Shown here in pieces: positions 44,759 through 52,741 of a stretch of DNA of 64,000 nt (position 1 is the first letter of the stretch; the number at the start of each line of letters is the position of its first letter). The position numbers and the translations under genes were made by a program. The DNA comes from Acidobacteriota bacterium. GTDB lineage: Bacteria > Acidobacteriota > Terriglobia > Terriglobales > Acidobacteriaceae. The notes under the pieces were generated by a model. It was not told the origin of the DNA. It was given only the letters and a program-made list of their open reading frames with translations, and did not search any database. The DNA lies in contig JABCZI010000008.1 in assembly GCA_013289765.1 (NCBI GenBank), positions 124,001-188,000 of the forward strand. The letters run 5' to 3'.

Positions 44759-46084
44759 TTAGGGCTTCACTTCTTCGGAAAGTATTTGAATCGACGTTCG
44801 GCCGAACTGAAAGTGGAGCAGCCACTCGCTGGCGGCGGGTCTTCCATCCACCTGTGGAGGATTGAATTTCCAACGCTCGGCCGCCGCCAACGCCTTATTC
44901 GCAAAATATTGGCTCGGTCCGTGAGTGAGGAAGTTCGCCTGCGTAACATTTCCCGAAGCGTCCACCGCAACCTTGACACTCACCTTCAGTCGGCCGGTGA
45001 TCGTGTTCAGCGCGTTCCGTGAAACCTCCGGCTCAACTTTTTGAAGAACGCTGCCTCGCGTCACTCCGTTTTGCCCGCCGTTCGAAGAAAAGGGCACTGG
45101 AGATTGCGTTGCCGGAGTATCGGCGGGTCCCGGGGAAATTGCCGATTGCGAATCCGTTGCGTGAGTCGGCGCGCGATGGACCAGTATTTCCACGCTAAGC
45201 CACACTCCCAGCAGCAGCGCTGCGAGAACGATACCTGCCAGGATCCACCGGTTCGAACTATGTCGTGGCTTCTTTTGCTCCTCCACTTTCGCCGCGCTAG
45301 TCACGCTGGGCGCTCGCAACCGTCTGAGGATATCGTGCACTGTGCCGCGCTGTTGCGGATCGATTTGCAGACACTGGCGCGCAATTTCATAAAGAGGAGG
45401 TGGAATTGTCTTAGGCACCGCGACCGCGCTTCCATTGCCGGTCGATACCTTCGGCGCATTCTGCGTCATGACCGCAAGCAGCGTCACTCCCAGAGACCAA
45501 ATATCTGCCGCCGCCGAGGGCCCCGTTATCGCCACCTCAGGCGCGTCGTAAGCACTGGCAGATCGAGGGCCGTCAACTTCGCCGATTTTTTGTATGCTGT
45601 CAGTAGAAAGTTTTAGCTGGTTATCAACCGCCGTGATGTTGGAAGGCGCGATTCGAGTATGCACAAATCCCGCCCGGTGCAGGTGACCCAGCGCTTGGGC
45701 TACCGGAGGCAGCATTTCGGAAGCTTCAGCCGGGGAGAGCGGGCGCACCGGCAAGACCTCTCCGAGATTCTCTTCCGCGCATTCCATTACCACATAAAGA
45801 AGTCGCGTCCCGTCGATCTGGCAGCGCCCCCATTCAAACAGCTGCATCAAGTGCGGATGAGAAAGTTTGGCGATGCTCGCCCAGCGGGAAAGCTGCGCAT
45901 CTTCGTCCAGATTTTTCGCAGGAATGAGCTTGATGGTGGCCTTCCGCGCCCCAGGGCGCTCCGTAAGGAAAACGGTGCTGTGGTCCGAACCACCCAGCCA
46001 CTGCCGCAGCGGGAACTTCCTATCGACAACTTTACCCGCCCACGTTTTCCCGAGTCCTGCCGGAGTGTTCATAGTCTGCGACAT
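44759..46084 (-). CDS. membrane pseudokinase fused to a C-terminal TonB domain
   Basis: A 441-residue protein. Residues 20-275 have a Ser/Thr-kinase fold: lysine in the VAIK-like TIKLI (Lys52), a hinge (LLYVVMECAEE), APE as YDAPEV and the F-helix ADIWSLGVTLLAV. The catalytic loop, however, reads HTRIAPSN instead of HRDLKPxN, and the DFG position reads STDS, so the catalytic Asp and Lys are missing. A membrane helix (WILAGIVLAALLLGVWLSVEI, about 282-302) leads to a linker and a TonB domain (GRLKVSVKVAVDASGNVTQANF...AERWKFNPP). It may sense a cytoplasmic signal and act in the periplasm; this is inference. Confidence 0.78.
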   Translation of the reverse strand: MSQTMNTPAGLGKTWAGKVVDRKFPLRQWLGGSDHSTVFLTERPGARKATIKLIPAKNLDEDAQLSRWASIAKLSHPHLMQLFEWGRCQIDGTRLLYVVMECAEENLGEVLPVRPLSPAEASEMLPPVAQALGHLHRAGFVHTRIAPSNITAVDNQLKLSTDSIQKIGEVDGPRSASAYDAPEVAITGPSAAADIWSLGVTLLAVMTQNAPKVSTGNGSAVAVPKTIPPPLYEIARQCLQIDPQQRGTVHDILRRLRAPSVTSAAKVEEQKKPRHSSNRWILAGIVLAALLLGVWLSVEILVHRAPTHATDSQSAISPGPADTPATQSPVPFSSNGGQNGVTRGSVLQKVEPEVSRNALNTITGRLKVSVKVAVDASGNVTQANFLTHGPSQYFANKALAAAERWKFNPPQVDGRPAASEWLLHFQFGRTSIQILSEEVKP

Positions 46085-46414
46085 GGCGAAGCGTTATTCT
46101 ATTCCAGAGCCAGGGTTCACGGGCTGCAAAGTTCGGTGGAAAAACCAAAAATTGTCGTACGCCGAGACCTCGAAAATAGCTGCAAGAGAAACGATGTGAG
46201 TCTCGGAATTCCTAAAGGAGCGTCCGACACCGGGGTCAAACGGAGACTACACTCCACTCCCAGCATCAGAGTTTGTATCGATACGGCAGCCTCCTGGAGA
46301 GGGCCACTCTCTGTAGCTGCGGAGCGCGAACGAGATAAGACGCAACCCGCGCCTTATCTCGTCTCTCGTTTAAACCGAATCGCGTAACCTGAATCGCGCA
46401 ACTCGGATTGCGCT
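46085..46414. other. intergenic region between two leftward genes
   Basis: About 330 bases. The only clear structure is the hairpin at 46327-46361 near its right end. The rest should include the promoter of the pseudokinase gene. No ORF or RNA gene is supported. Confidence 0.4.
46327..46361 (-). terminator. terminator-like hairpin after the Gly/His-rich secreted protein gene
   Basis: CGAGATAAG and CTTATCTCG form a 9-bp stem with a 13-base loop. On the minus strand it lies about 55 bases beyond the stop at 46415. No good T-run follows, so the call is moderate. Confidence 0.45.
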
Positions 46415-46870
46415 CTAGTGGCGTCCGCCGCTATGTCCGCCCGCATGGCCACCACCCCGATATCCGGGGAGCGCGTGCTCACCCTTCGCTTCATGCCCTG
46501 CGTTGCCTACGTTGCCTCGCCCATCTCGCGCCTCGTTTCCCTCGAAATGGTTGAAGCGCTCCGCCCCGTGCCCCGGCAACGGTCCAGCGTAACCGTGATG
46601 AGGGTCAAACCGGTTATCGACATGTCCGTAAAAGCCGTGAGGGCCGTGAAACCACGGGCCTGCTCCAAGAAACACTCCGCCAACAAACCAATCGGGCCCG
46701 TAGTAGCCGTAAGGAGCACAGTCATAGGGGGCATAGTCGAAGTATCCGTAAGGACACACGGGAGCCGGTCCGATGTTTACGCCAACGGAAACCTGAGCTG
46801 GCGCCACCGGGGAAGAGCATAAAAGGCCAGCTACGAGAACCGCGAAAGCAAGCGCACTGATTTTGAACAT
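46415..46870 (-). CDS. secreted Tyr/Gly/His-rich protein
   Basis: A 151-residue product with a signal peptide (ALAFAVLVAGLLCSSPVAPAQ). The mature protein starts with a strand (VSVGVNIGPAP) followed by a Pro/Tyr/Asp-rich stretch (CPYGYFDYAPYDCAPYGYYGPDWF) with two cysteines, a GPWFHGPHGFYGH block and a Gly/His-rich tail ending GGHAGGHSGGRH. The tail could bind metal. Similar acidobacterial and proteobacterial envelope proteins have no assigned function. AGGAGAAATC precedes the ATG. It is the last chromosomal gene before the tRNA-Lys gene. Confidence 0.7.
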   Translation of the reverse strand: MFKISALAFAVLVAGLLCSSPVAPAQVSVGVNIGPAPVCPYGYFDYAPYDCAPYGYYGPDWFVGGVFLGAGPWFHGPHGFYGHVDNRFDPHHGYAGPLPGHGAERFNHFEGNEARDGRGNVGNAGHEAKGEHALPGYRGGGHAGGHSGGRH

Positions 46871-47109
46871 GATTTCTCCTTCATTCGTTCAGAGTTTCAG
46901 CTTGGACAGCTGAGGGGCAGCATAATACCGATGATCAATAGTGGGCAAAGCAATTGTTGTAAGCAAGCCGTTACACTCGTTGACTCGGTCCCGAGTCTAA
47001 ATGCGATTTTTAAGACCGGACCCTCCCATTCCAAATAACCGTTAATTCCCGCCCTTCGTCCGAAGCAAGCCCTTCCAGCCTTTTGGAATATGTTAGATTG
47101 AAAAGACGT

Positions 47110-47185
47110 GGGCGCGTAGCTCAGTTGGTAGAGCAATGCCCTTTTAAGGCATGGGTCGCAGGTTCGAGTCCTGCCGCGCTCACCA
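47110..47185 (+). tRNA. tRNA-Lys(UUU), integration site of the element
   Basis: All four arms fold: acceptor GGGCGCG / CGCGCTC (one G-U), D stem GCTC / GAGC, anticodon stem ATGCC / GGCAT around loop CTTTTAA with anticodon TTT (47143-47145), and T arm GCAGG-TTCGAGT-CCTGC. CCA is encoded. The last 46 bases are the attL core and are repeated exactly at 62886-62931, so integration regenerates a complete gene. Confidence 0.97.
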
Positions 47186-48329
47186 CAAATCCTCTGTATT
47201 CACGCACCTTCCGCGTGATTTTCCTCTCAACCCTCCGGGCACTCAATTTCCGATTGTGTCCATTTTTGTGCCTACCTGCAATTGCTATGGTTTCAGCGGG
47301 CTCCTCGCTCATGGCGGCATAAGCCCTGTCAATCGTATCGGCGCTCGGATGCACGTACCGCATGCTCATTTGAATCGAGCTATGGCCCGCAATCTTCATC
47401 AATGTCCAGACATCGCAACCGCTCGCGCCAAGCCGAGTGAGAAAAGTGTGCCGAAGGCTGTACAACACAAACGGTGTGACCTTGGAATCCTTGAGCGCCT
47501 TCTTGTGCATTTTCTTTGTGGAGTCATGTGAGATGTGCTCCGTCTTTGTCGGTGCGGGCCACACCCAACCCGTTGCAGGTTTCCCCTGTGCTTCCCAACG
47601 CGCCTCAAGCGCACCGAGCACGCCGGGCCGCATGGGAATGAAGCGACGTGTGGCGGTTGACTTGCCCGTTAGCACGTGAATTGCGCCGCGCTTGCCCGCA
47701 TTGGGCCATATGATTTGCTCCCATCGTTGTCTGTGCAGTTCATCGGGGCGAAGGCCCGTGTCAAATAGCACCGTGGCAACGTCTTTGAGCAACGGTAAGC
47801 AGACCGCGAGGTAAGCGGCTTCCTCCTTCGGTGTGATGACGCGCTCGCGCCGAGCCTCGCCCGCGAGCAATTGAATCTTGGGTGCAACCTCGATAACACC
47901 CCAATCGGCGGCGAGGCGGAGAATCCGCCGCAACACGCGCAATGAGGAATTGATTGTGCCGGGCACAACCTCTTGGCTCGTGCGCCACGCGGCAAAGCCT
48001 GCCGCGTGCTCGCCCCGAATTTCATCGAGCGGCATACCGGAGAGCGTTGCGTATTTGAGTAGAGCCCGCGTGCCGCTCCTATACCAAACAAACGTTGTGG
48101 GTGAGAGTGCCTTGGCATAAGGCTCGATGCGCCCGGTACAGAATTCCTTGAATGTGGGTGCGGCTTTTTTCTCGCGGATATCAACGAGGCCCTCTGCGAG
48201 TCTCGTGCGGTGCCCGGCTTCAATCTTGCGGGCGGTTTTGTCGCTGCCCGTCTTGGCCGATTCACGAATGACCTTGCCCTTCCACATGAAACGATACCAA
48301 TACACACCACCGCGCTTGTAGATGCCCAT
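47121..48329 (-). CDS. tyrosine recombinase (integrase) of the tRNA-Lys element
   Basis: A 402-residue integrase from the ATG at 48329 (MGIYKRGGVYWYRF), whose start overlaps the stop of the upstream gene (TAATG); the longer track start is not needed. The N-terminal arm-type domain has three strands, and a core-binding domain follows. The catalytic residues are visible: Arg in FDTGLRPDELHRQRW, HxxR as LRHTFLTRLG, His in GHSSIQMSMRY and the nucleophile in MRYVHP. The C-terminus SAAGLEPATHALKG is encoded by the complement of the tRNA/att core, and in the integrated state it ends HCSTN. It should catalyse integration and, with the excisionase, excision. Confidence 0.9.
   Translation of the reverse strand: MGIYKRGGVYWYRFMWKGKVIRESAKTGSDKTARKIEAGHRTRLAEGLVDIREKKAAPTFKEFCTGRIEPYAKALSPTTFVWYRSGTRALLKYATLSGMPLDEIRGEHAAGFAAWRTSQEVVPGTINSSLRVLRRILRLAADWGVIEVAPKIQLLAGEARRERVITPKEEAAYLAVCLPLLKDVATVLFDTGLRPDELHRQRWEQIIWPNAGKRGAIHVLTGKSTATRRFIPMRPGVLGALEARWEAQGKPATGWVWPAPTKTEHISHDSTKKMHKKALKDSKVTPFVLYSLRHTFLTRLGASGCDVWTLMKIAGHSSIQMSMRYVHPSADTIDRAYAAMSEEPAETIAIAGRHKNGHNRKLSARRVERKITRKVREYRGFVVSAAGLEPATHALKGHCSTN
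47140..47185. repeat. attL core (46-bp direct repeat)
   Basis: Identical to 62886-62931, from CCTTTTAAGGC (anticodon loop) through CACCA. The next bases differ (CAAAT here, GAGTC at attR), as do the preceding ones. Confidence 0.95.
47265..47294. promoter_or_regulatory. putative integrase arm-type site, left
   Basis: TTTGTGCCTACCTGCAATTGCTATGGTTTC lies within the integrase coding region. Its two halves, TTTGTGCCTACC and AATTGCTAT, recur near attR at 62745 and 62780. Repeated motifs close to both ends suggest accessory binding sites. Confidence 0.4.
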
Positions 48330-49051
48330 TACTTGGCCCTCCTGCTCGATTTCTTCTGTGCCTGCTCGCGCCACTCGTTGCCGTGTTCGTTCCACCACTT
48401 GTTTGACCGGAGCCGTTGCCCATAAGCCACGCACGGCCCTGCCTCGCAAAACTTTTGCGTGCGGCGCTTTCTCACAAAATAAGGTGCCGGGCAATCCGGG
48501 TTTTCGCATTTCACAGTGTTGCGGGATTCATGGTCAATCAAAAAAAGAATGCAGACCACCGTCCAAGCATCCGGTGCGGTGATGTCGATTCGGCCACGGT
48601 TAAATTTCCATTGTGAGGAGATGTTGGCGGATGCGTGCTGCCTTATTGATTCGATGGCGGCCCGATCACCTTCCCACGCCTTGCGCAAAACATCTCGTTG
48701 TTGATGCAGGTGTGAGATGCCATAGTGATAGAAGTCTGCCTTCGGATGCTCCTTGAGCAACTCGTGCACGCTCTCGTTGGGCGATAGGGGCAGCAAATCG
48801 CGAGCCTGTCCGTTTTTCCACAAGTATTCTTTCGAGGCAAACAACGGGCCGTATGACTCCACAAACTTGAGTGCGGCCTTCTCATCATCCAATAGATTCG
48901 CGAGGGCTACGTGCGGCGGATGCTTCACACCGAACACGTGGAGCGTTTCACCGCCCGCAATTACTGCAATGCTCCCCGCCCGCGCCAAGGCGGCCTTGGG
49001 TTTCACCAATTCCAACGAGTAACGGATTCCGCGTGTTTTGCTAGATGCCAT
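48329..49051 (-). CDS. element protein with C-terminal CGNR-like zinc finger
   Basis: About 240 residues from the ATG at 49051 (MASSKTRGIRYSLELV). The N-terminal two-thirds is unassigned. The C-terminus carries CENPDCPAPYFVRKRRTQKFC...CVAYGQRLRSNKWWNEHG, resembling CGNR-type zinc fingers that bind nucleic acid. The gene is immediately upstream of the integrase with a TAATG overlap, so the two are coexpressed; a regulator of integration is a reasonable guess. It is divergent from the excisionase gene, and the 140-base spacer (49052-49192) should hold the control region for both. Confidence 0.6.
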   Translation of the reverse strand: MASSKTRGIRYSLELVKPKAALARAGSIAVIAGGETLHVFGVKHPPHVALANLLDDEKAALKFVESYGPLFASKEYLWKNGQARDLLPLSPNESVHELLKEHPKADFYHYGISHLHQQRDVLRKAWEGDRAAIESIRQHASANISSQWKFNRGRIDITAPDAWTVVCILFLIDHESRNTVKCENPDCPAPYFVRKRRTQKFCEAGPCVAYGQRLRSNKWWNEHGNEWREQAQKKSSRRAK

Positions 49052-49192
49052 CCTGCAATCTCCTGCGCAACCACTTGATGACAACGCATTTCTATTGCCA
49101 TGTAGCAGAAGAATACCGCATAATTGCTCTCGATGGCAAGCAAAAGTTACTGACATATAGCACTTAGCAACAGGGGAGAGGGAGGTGGGCAG

Positions 49193-49384
49193 ATGGAAAA
49201 CGAATTACTCACGTTGGGCGAGGTGAGCGGCATCCTTCGGGTGAAGTTGAGCACGTTGAGGGCGTGGCGATTGCAGAAAAAGCACCTCACGTTCCGAAAG
49301 ATTGGTGGCAAAGTGCTCGTGCACCGGGCGGATTGCAACCGGCTTATCGAGCGAAGCAAGGCCGCACCGGCAGGTGCCCGTTGA
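49193..49384 (+). CDS. excisionase-like helix-turn-helix protein
   Basis: A 63-residue protein: LLTLGEVSGILRVKLSTLRAWRLQKK is a winged MerR/Xis-type helix-turn-helix, followed by FRKIGGKVLVHRADCNRLIERS as the wing and final helix. Proteins of this type bind DNA at attachment sites to favour excision, or act as small regulators. GGAGAGGGAGGTGGGCAG precedes the ATG. It is the first gene of the rightward element operon and divergent from the integrase operon, the usual layout of a lysis/lysogeny-like control point. The next gene's TTG overlaps its stop. Confidence 0.75.
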   Translation: MENELLTLGEVSGILRVKLSTLRAWRLQKKHLTFRKIGGKVLVHRADCNRLIERSKAAPAGAR

Positions 49385-49563
49385 GCCGAGATGAGTTGAT
49401 ACGCAAAGTGACCGCTGCCGTTGATGACGCGATGCGCTCGCGAATCTTTGGCAGCATCGAGGTTGAATTCCGAGCGGGTGAGCCGTGTTTCATTCGCCAA
49501 CACAAGCAAGAAAAATTGGATGACACAAGGGAGCACCCGTCAAATGGAAACCGCCAACGATAA
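49381..49563 (+). CDS. YezD/DUF2292-like small protein
   Basis: A 60-residue protein starting at a TTG that overlaps the TGA of the excisionase gene (the track shows a longer, unlikely form). The core VTAAVDDAMRSRIFGSIEVEFRAGEPCFIRQHKQEKL resembles DUF2292/YezD proteins, which have a short helix and a pair of strands of the type YGSVEIVIHDGKVVQIE. Their function is unknown. The end overlaps the start of the primase gene by 20 bases, so excisionase, this gene and primase form a tightly coupled series. Confidence 0.5.
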   Translation: MSRDELIRKVTAAVDDAMRSRIFGSIEVEFRAGEPCFIRQHKQEKLDDTREHPSNGNRQR

Positions 49564-51550
49564 CGCTCTCAACAAAGTAATCTCGCTCTTTGGAGCCAAC
49601 GACACCGGGCGCGGCGGTTTGTGCCCCGGCTGTGGTCATCACTCCATCACCATTGATAACAAAAAGGGAAAGGTGCTCGCTTGGTGCGCAGCCGAATGCG
49701 GTGCACAAGATGCGATCAATGCAAAAGTGCGCGAGCTACTCGGCCCGGAGAAACCGCTCACGCTCTCAACGTGGTGCGCTTGGAAGAAACTACCCGAGCA
49801 TTGGGTGCGTGATTTTGCTCTCGTGCATGAGCGGGTGTTTGTGTCCAAAGATGGCAAACCCCACAAGGGCCGTACTCTTTGCTTTCCCTACATCGGATTG
49901 CCGGAGGTGCGTGAATGGGTTGACGGGGAGGGCACCAAGCACACCACGCGCACGCGCCATGAGGGCGGCTTCAAATTTCGCCCGTACAAACACAAAAAAG
50001 GATTTTGGGGCGAGTACACCGGGCCGATGCTGTACGGGTTTAACTTGCTGCCTTACTACGAGGCGCACGGCATCGAGTTGAACACTGTGGTGCTCGTTGA
50101 GGGTGAATCCGACACCATCACACTCGCTTACAACGGGATTCCCACACTCGGCGTACCGGGCGCACCGAATGGTTGGCGCGATGAATTCGCCAAGGTGCCG
50201 GTGCTCGCGGCGGCCCGTCGCATTTTGTTTATAGAGGAGCCCGATGAGGCGAGTGCCAAGCTAACCAAGAAAATCGCGGCAAGTTTCGAGCCGGGCAAGG
50301 TCTGGCGCGTCAAGTTGCCGGTTAAAGATGCCTCCGATTTATGGACGCGCAACCCCAAGGAATTCGCAACGGAATGGCAAAGGGCAGTGAGTGCCGCTGC
50401 GTCTGTCATCCCGACCAACGACACAACGGCGGTGGAGGGCGAGCGGCATTACATGCTAACCCGGATGTCGGAGCGTACACCCAAAGCCCTCGAATGGTTT
50501 TGGCCCGGCAAGATTCCGAAAAACAAAGTTGCAATGTTTGCAGGTGAGCCGGGTGCCGCGAAAAGTCTTGTAACGTGCTCTCTCGCCGCCTTGCAGAGTA
50601 CCGGCAGTTGTTTGCCCGGCGAAGTGATGCCGAGCCTCAATGTGGCCGAGGTTGCAATGCTCTATTGCGAGGATGACACGGATGACACAGTTTTGCCCCG
50701 GCTCATCGCATCAGGTGCAGACCTCACGCGGATACATGAGTTGAAGGTTAAGCGCATCGCACAGGATGGCACAGAGGAGGAGAGGCACCTCGCGCTTGAT
50801 ACCGACTTGGCCATTTTGCGGGAGTGCTTGCGGGAAAACCCCAAGATTCGATTGGTCACAATTGACCCGATCACCAACTATACCGGCGCGGCCAAGATCA
50901 CCGATGAGAAGGCAATGCGCGATGTGCTCACACCACTCAAGGAGTTAGCATCCGAGCGCGAAGTCACCATCATTCTCGTTGCCCACCTCAACAAACGCTC
51001 GGATGTCAACGCACTCAACCGCGTGCTCGGAGCCGTTGCAATGACCGGTGTTGCTCGCAGTGCTTGGCTCTTTGCGGCGGATGAGGATGCCCCGGATGAC
51101 GGTTTTGACCATATGCTCATGCTCCATGGAAAGCTAAACGTTGGGCGCAAAGCAAAGCAGAGTCTCAAGTACAGCATCAAGACCAAAGACATTGCCGAGC
51201 TACCGCCCGAGGCCGACGCGGTGCCGTACATCGAGTGGAACGGCGAATCCGAGCAAACGGCGGAGGATGTGCTCGACACATCGAGCGGCAAGAAAAGCGA
51301 GAAGGCAGGCAAGCGGCAGGAGGGTGTTGCCTTCCTCCGCTCAATGCTTGGAGGCGGCCCGAGGCTCGCGGATGAGGTAAACAACGCGGCGGCGGCCCGG
51401 AGCATAAGCGAGGCAACCTTGCGGCGGGCTAAGAAAGACCTCAAGGTGCAATCGGAAAAGGAGAGGGGCACACCCAACGGGCGCATTTATTGGCGCTTGG
51501 CCGGTGATGGCCGCCTCCCGATGAGCAGCAACGATGAGCAGTATTGTTGA
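49544..51550 (+). CDS. primase-helicase (TOPRIM plus RepA-like AAA ATPase)
   Basis: A 668-residue replication protein from the ATG at 49544, which has AGGGAG upstream. The N-terminus holds a zinc-finger-like CPGCGHHSITIDNKKGKVLAWCAAEC. A TOPRIM-type primase core follows (VVLVEGESDTITLAYNGIPTLGVPGA, with a DEAS acidic patch later). The C-terminal half is a RepA/AAA_25-like hexameric helicase domain: Walker A AGEPGAAKSLVTCS, Walker B IRLVTIDPITN and ILVAHLNKRSD. Such fusions initiate replication of satellites and islands. An iteron/AT-rich stretch lies directly downstream. No separate initiator is seen, so this protein may recognise the origin itself. Confidence 0.8.
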   Translation: METANDNALNKVISLFGANDTGRGGLCPGCGHHSITIDNKKGKVLAWCAAECGAQDAINAKVRELLGPEKPLTLSTWCAWKKLPEHWVRDFALVHERVFVSKDGKPHKGRTLCFPYIGLPEVREWVDGEGTKHTTRTRHEGGFKFRPYKHKKGFWGEYTGPMLYGFNLLPYYEAHGIELNTVVLVEGESDTITLAYNGIPTLGVPGAPNGWRDEFAKVPVLAAARRILFIEEPDEASAKLTKKIAASFEPGKVWRVKLPVKDASDLWTRNPKEFATEWQRAVSAAASVIPTNDTTAVEGERHYMLTRMSERTPKALEWFWPGKIPKNKVAMFAGEPGAAKSLVTCSLAALQSTGSCLPGEVMPSLNVAEVAMLYCEDDTDDTVLPRLIASGADLTRIHELKVKRIAQDGTEEERHLALDTDLAILRECLRENPKIRLVTIDPITNYTGAAKITDEKAMRDVLTPLKELASEREVTIILVAHLNKRSDVNALNRVLGAVAMTGVARSAWLFAADEDAPDDGFDHMLMLHGKLNVGRKAKQSLKYSIKTKDIAELPPEADAVPYIEWNGESEQTAEDVLDTSSGKKSEKAGKRQEGVAFLRSMLGGGPRLADEVNNAAAARSISEATLRRAKKDLKVQSEKERGTPNGRIYWRLAGDGRLPMSSNDEQYC

Positions 51551-51690
51551 CCATGCTCACCCAAGATACCCCATATGGTCACCGTGAGCATGGTGAGCAT
51601 GTTGTTGATTTAATTAATTATTGATTGAGCATGGTGAGCATCATCGACCACGCTCAAGGCGCTCACGGCGCTCACCGTGCGCATATGGGG
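51551..51690. other. putative replication origin of the element
   Basis: Directly after the primase-helicase gene, two direct copies of TGAGCATGGTGAGCAT (51585 and 51626) flank an AT-rich tract (TTGATTTAATTAATTATTGATT). Inverted copies (CCATGCTCACC at 51551 and CGCTCAAGGCGCTCACGGCG at 51651) lie further out, and CCATATGG occurs at 51571. Iterons around a melting region next to the replication gene are the normal build of a plasmid- or satellite-type origin. No start codon or ORF explains the repeats. Confidence 0.65.
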
Positions 51691-51813
51691 GTGATGATGA
51701 GCACCCACGATTCGGGCACGTAACACCCGACTGTAGAGAGAGAAGCCACACCGCCACGTTTGGAAAAAACAGTCCCGAGGCGGTGGGGCAGATCACAACC
51801 ACAAAGTGAGCAC

Positions 51814-52074
51814 ATGCAAAGCAGAACGGACATAACGGCGGCGGAAATTTTCCTCCACACTCGCTTGATTTTTGGCGAGCGAGGAAACGTTGCCCGAGTG
51901 TCTCGATGTTTGCCGGGCTCACCACGGGCCACGTTGTACGAAACGCTTGAGAAGGCCGAGGCCGTTGCGGCGCTCGGCAAGAAGTGTTGCCCGGATTGCA
52001 TTGGAGCGCACAGCACCGAGGAAATCCCGCCCCTCGTTGATGAGGTGCCTTACGAGATTGGTTACAGACGTTGA
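51814..52074 (+). CDS. small element protein with cysteine pair, unknown
   Basis: An 86-residue product from the ATG at 51814 (MQSRTDITAAEIFLH); the track start is a TTG 54 bases upstream. ERGNVARVSRCLPGSPRATLYETLEKAEAVAALG resembles a helix-turn-helix segment, and KKCCPDCIGAH offers a potential metal site. It is the first gene after the putative origin and precedes the RRM gene by 15 bases. It could be a regulator, but there is no recognised family. Confidence 0.5.
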   Translation: MQSRTDITAAEIFLHTRLIFGERGNVARVSRCLPGSPRATLYETLEKAEAVAALGKKCCPDCIGAHSTEEIPPLVDEVPYEIGYRR

Positions 52075-52089
52075 GAGAGAGGTTGAGAG

Positions 52090-52437
52090 ATGTGCCCACG
52101 TGCTTGCGATAAGCCCGATATTTTTATAGCTGGTTTGCCCATTGAAATCACGCCCGGTGAGTTGCGGAAAATGCTCAAGCGCATCACGACCGAGCCCTCA
52201 TACTTGCAAATTGTGCGATGCAAGCGCGGCGTGTTGATGCCGCGAGCAATCGCTTTCATCCGGCTCGCTCCATGCGCCGATGCTGTGGCCGTAATCGAGA
52301 AACTCCACGGCGTTGTGATGGATGGCCACACAATCACCGTGACCAAGTTCAAAGCAGTAAGCAACCGAGCGCCGCGAGCGTGCTTTCACTCTGTGCCGCA
52401 TCCTTGGACGATTGCGCAAACCGAGGCGGCGCAGTGA
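52090..52437 (+). CDS. RRM-fold RNA-binding protein
   Basis: A 115-residue protein fitting a single RNA recognition motif. DIFIAGLPIEITPGELRKML is strand 1 (RNP2: IFIAGLP) and helix 1; LQIVRCKRGVLMPRAIAFIRL holds strands 2-3 (RNP1: RAIAFIRL); CADAVAVIEKLHGVVMDGHTITVTKF is helix 2 and strand 4. About 25 residues follow without clear structure. Bacterial RRMs are known mainly from cyanobacteria and some Proteobacteria, so one carried by a small island is unusual. Its stop overlaps the ATG of the next tiny gene (TGATG). The RNA target is unknown. Confidence 0.7.
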   Translation: MCPRACDKPDIFIAGLPIEITPGELRKMLKRITTEPSYLQIVRCKRGVLMPRAIAFIRLAPCADAVAVIEKLHGVVMDGHTITVTKFKAVSNRAPRACFHSVPHPWTIAQTEAAQ

Positions 52438-52574
52438 TGGGCCAACGCATTCCTCCTCCGCCCCCTCCAAAGATGACGCCCGGTGAGCCCTTTGGCGGAT
52501 TCAATCCGTGGTGGGCTCCAATTGTTGTGTATGCCGTGCTCACCGCACTTCTCATTTGGATGGCCGCACGATGA
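52437..52574 (+). CDS. 45-residue single-pass membrane microprotein
   Basis: The track only shows it inside a longer ORF. From the ATG overlapping the RRM stop it reads MGQRIPPPPPPKMTPGEPF, then a membrane helix (WWAPIVVYAVLTALLIWMAA) and a stop overlapping the next ATG (ATGA). The proline run followed by one helix has no recognised family. The one-base start and four-base stop overlaps argue that it is truly translated. Confidence 0.6.
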   Translation: MGQRIPPPPPPKMTPGEPFGGFNPWWAPIVVYAVLTALLIWMAAR

Positions 52575-52738
52575 TGCGTAAGTGCATCAACCCCACCAAG
52601 TCACCGAGCACCGAGGGCGCATTGTACTTCGATGAAAACGGAAAGCGAATTACCGAGAGCCCAGTGCGGCATGTGCCCGACCCATGGGCCGCGCTCGTGG
52701 CGGTCGCGTCACAGGCGAGAGTGATGGAGGAGGGTTAA
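52571..52738 (+). CDS. 55-residue element protein, unknown
   Basis: It starts at the ATG overlapping the preceding stop (a second ATG follows directly) and reads MMRKCINPTKSPSTEGALYF, then KRITESPVRHVPDPWAALV. It is polar and soluble with no recognised family. It is part of the start/stop-overlapping series beginning with the RRM gene. GGAGGAGGG near its end serves as the ribosome site of the following gene. Confidence 0.5.
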   Translation: MMRKCINPTKSPSTEGALYFDENGKRITESPVRHVPDPWAALVAVASQARVMEEG

Positions 52739-52741
52739 CAC

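Noticed and set aside
51551-51690. CRISPR array at the repeat cluster
   Set aside because: Repeats are few, short, partly inverted and not evenly spaced, and no cas genes are present.
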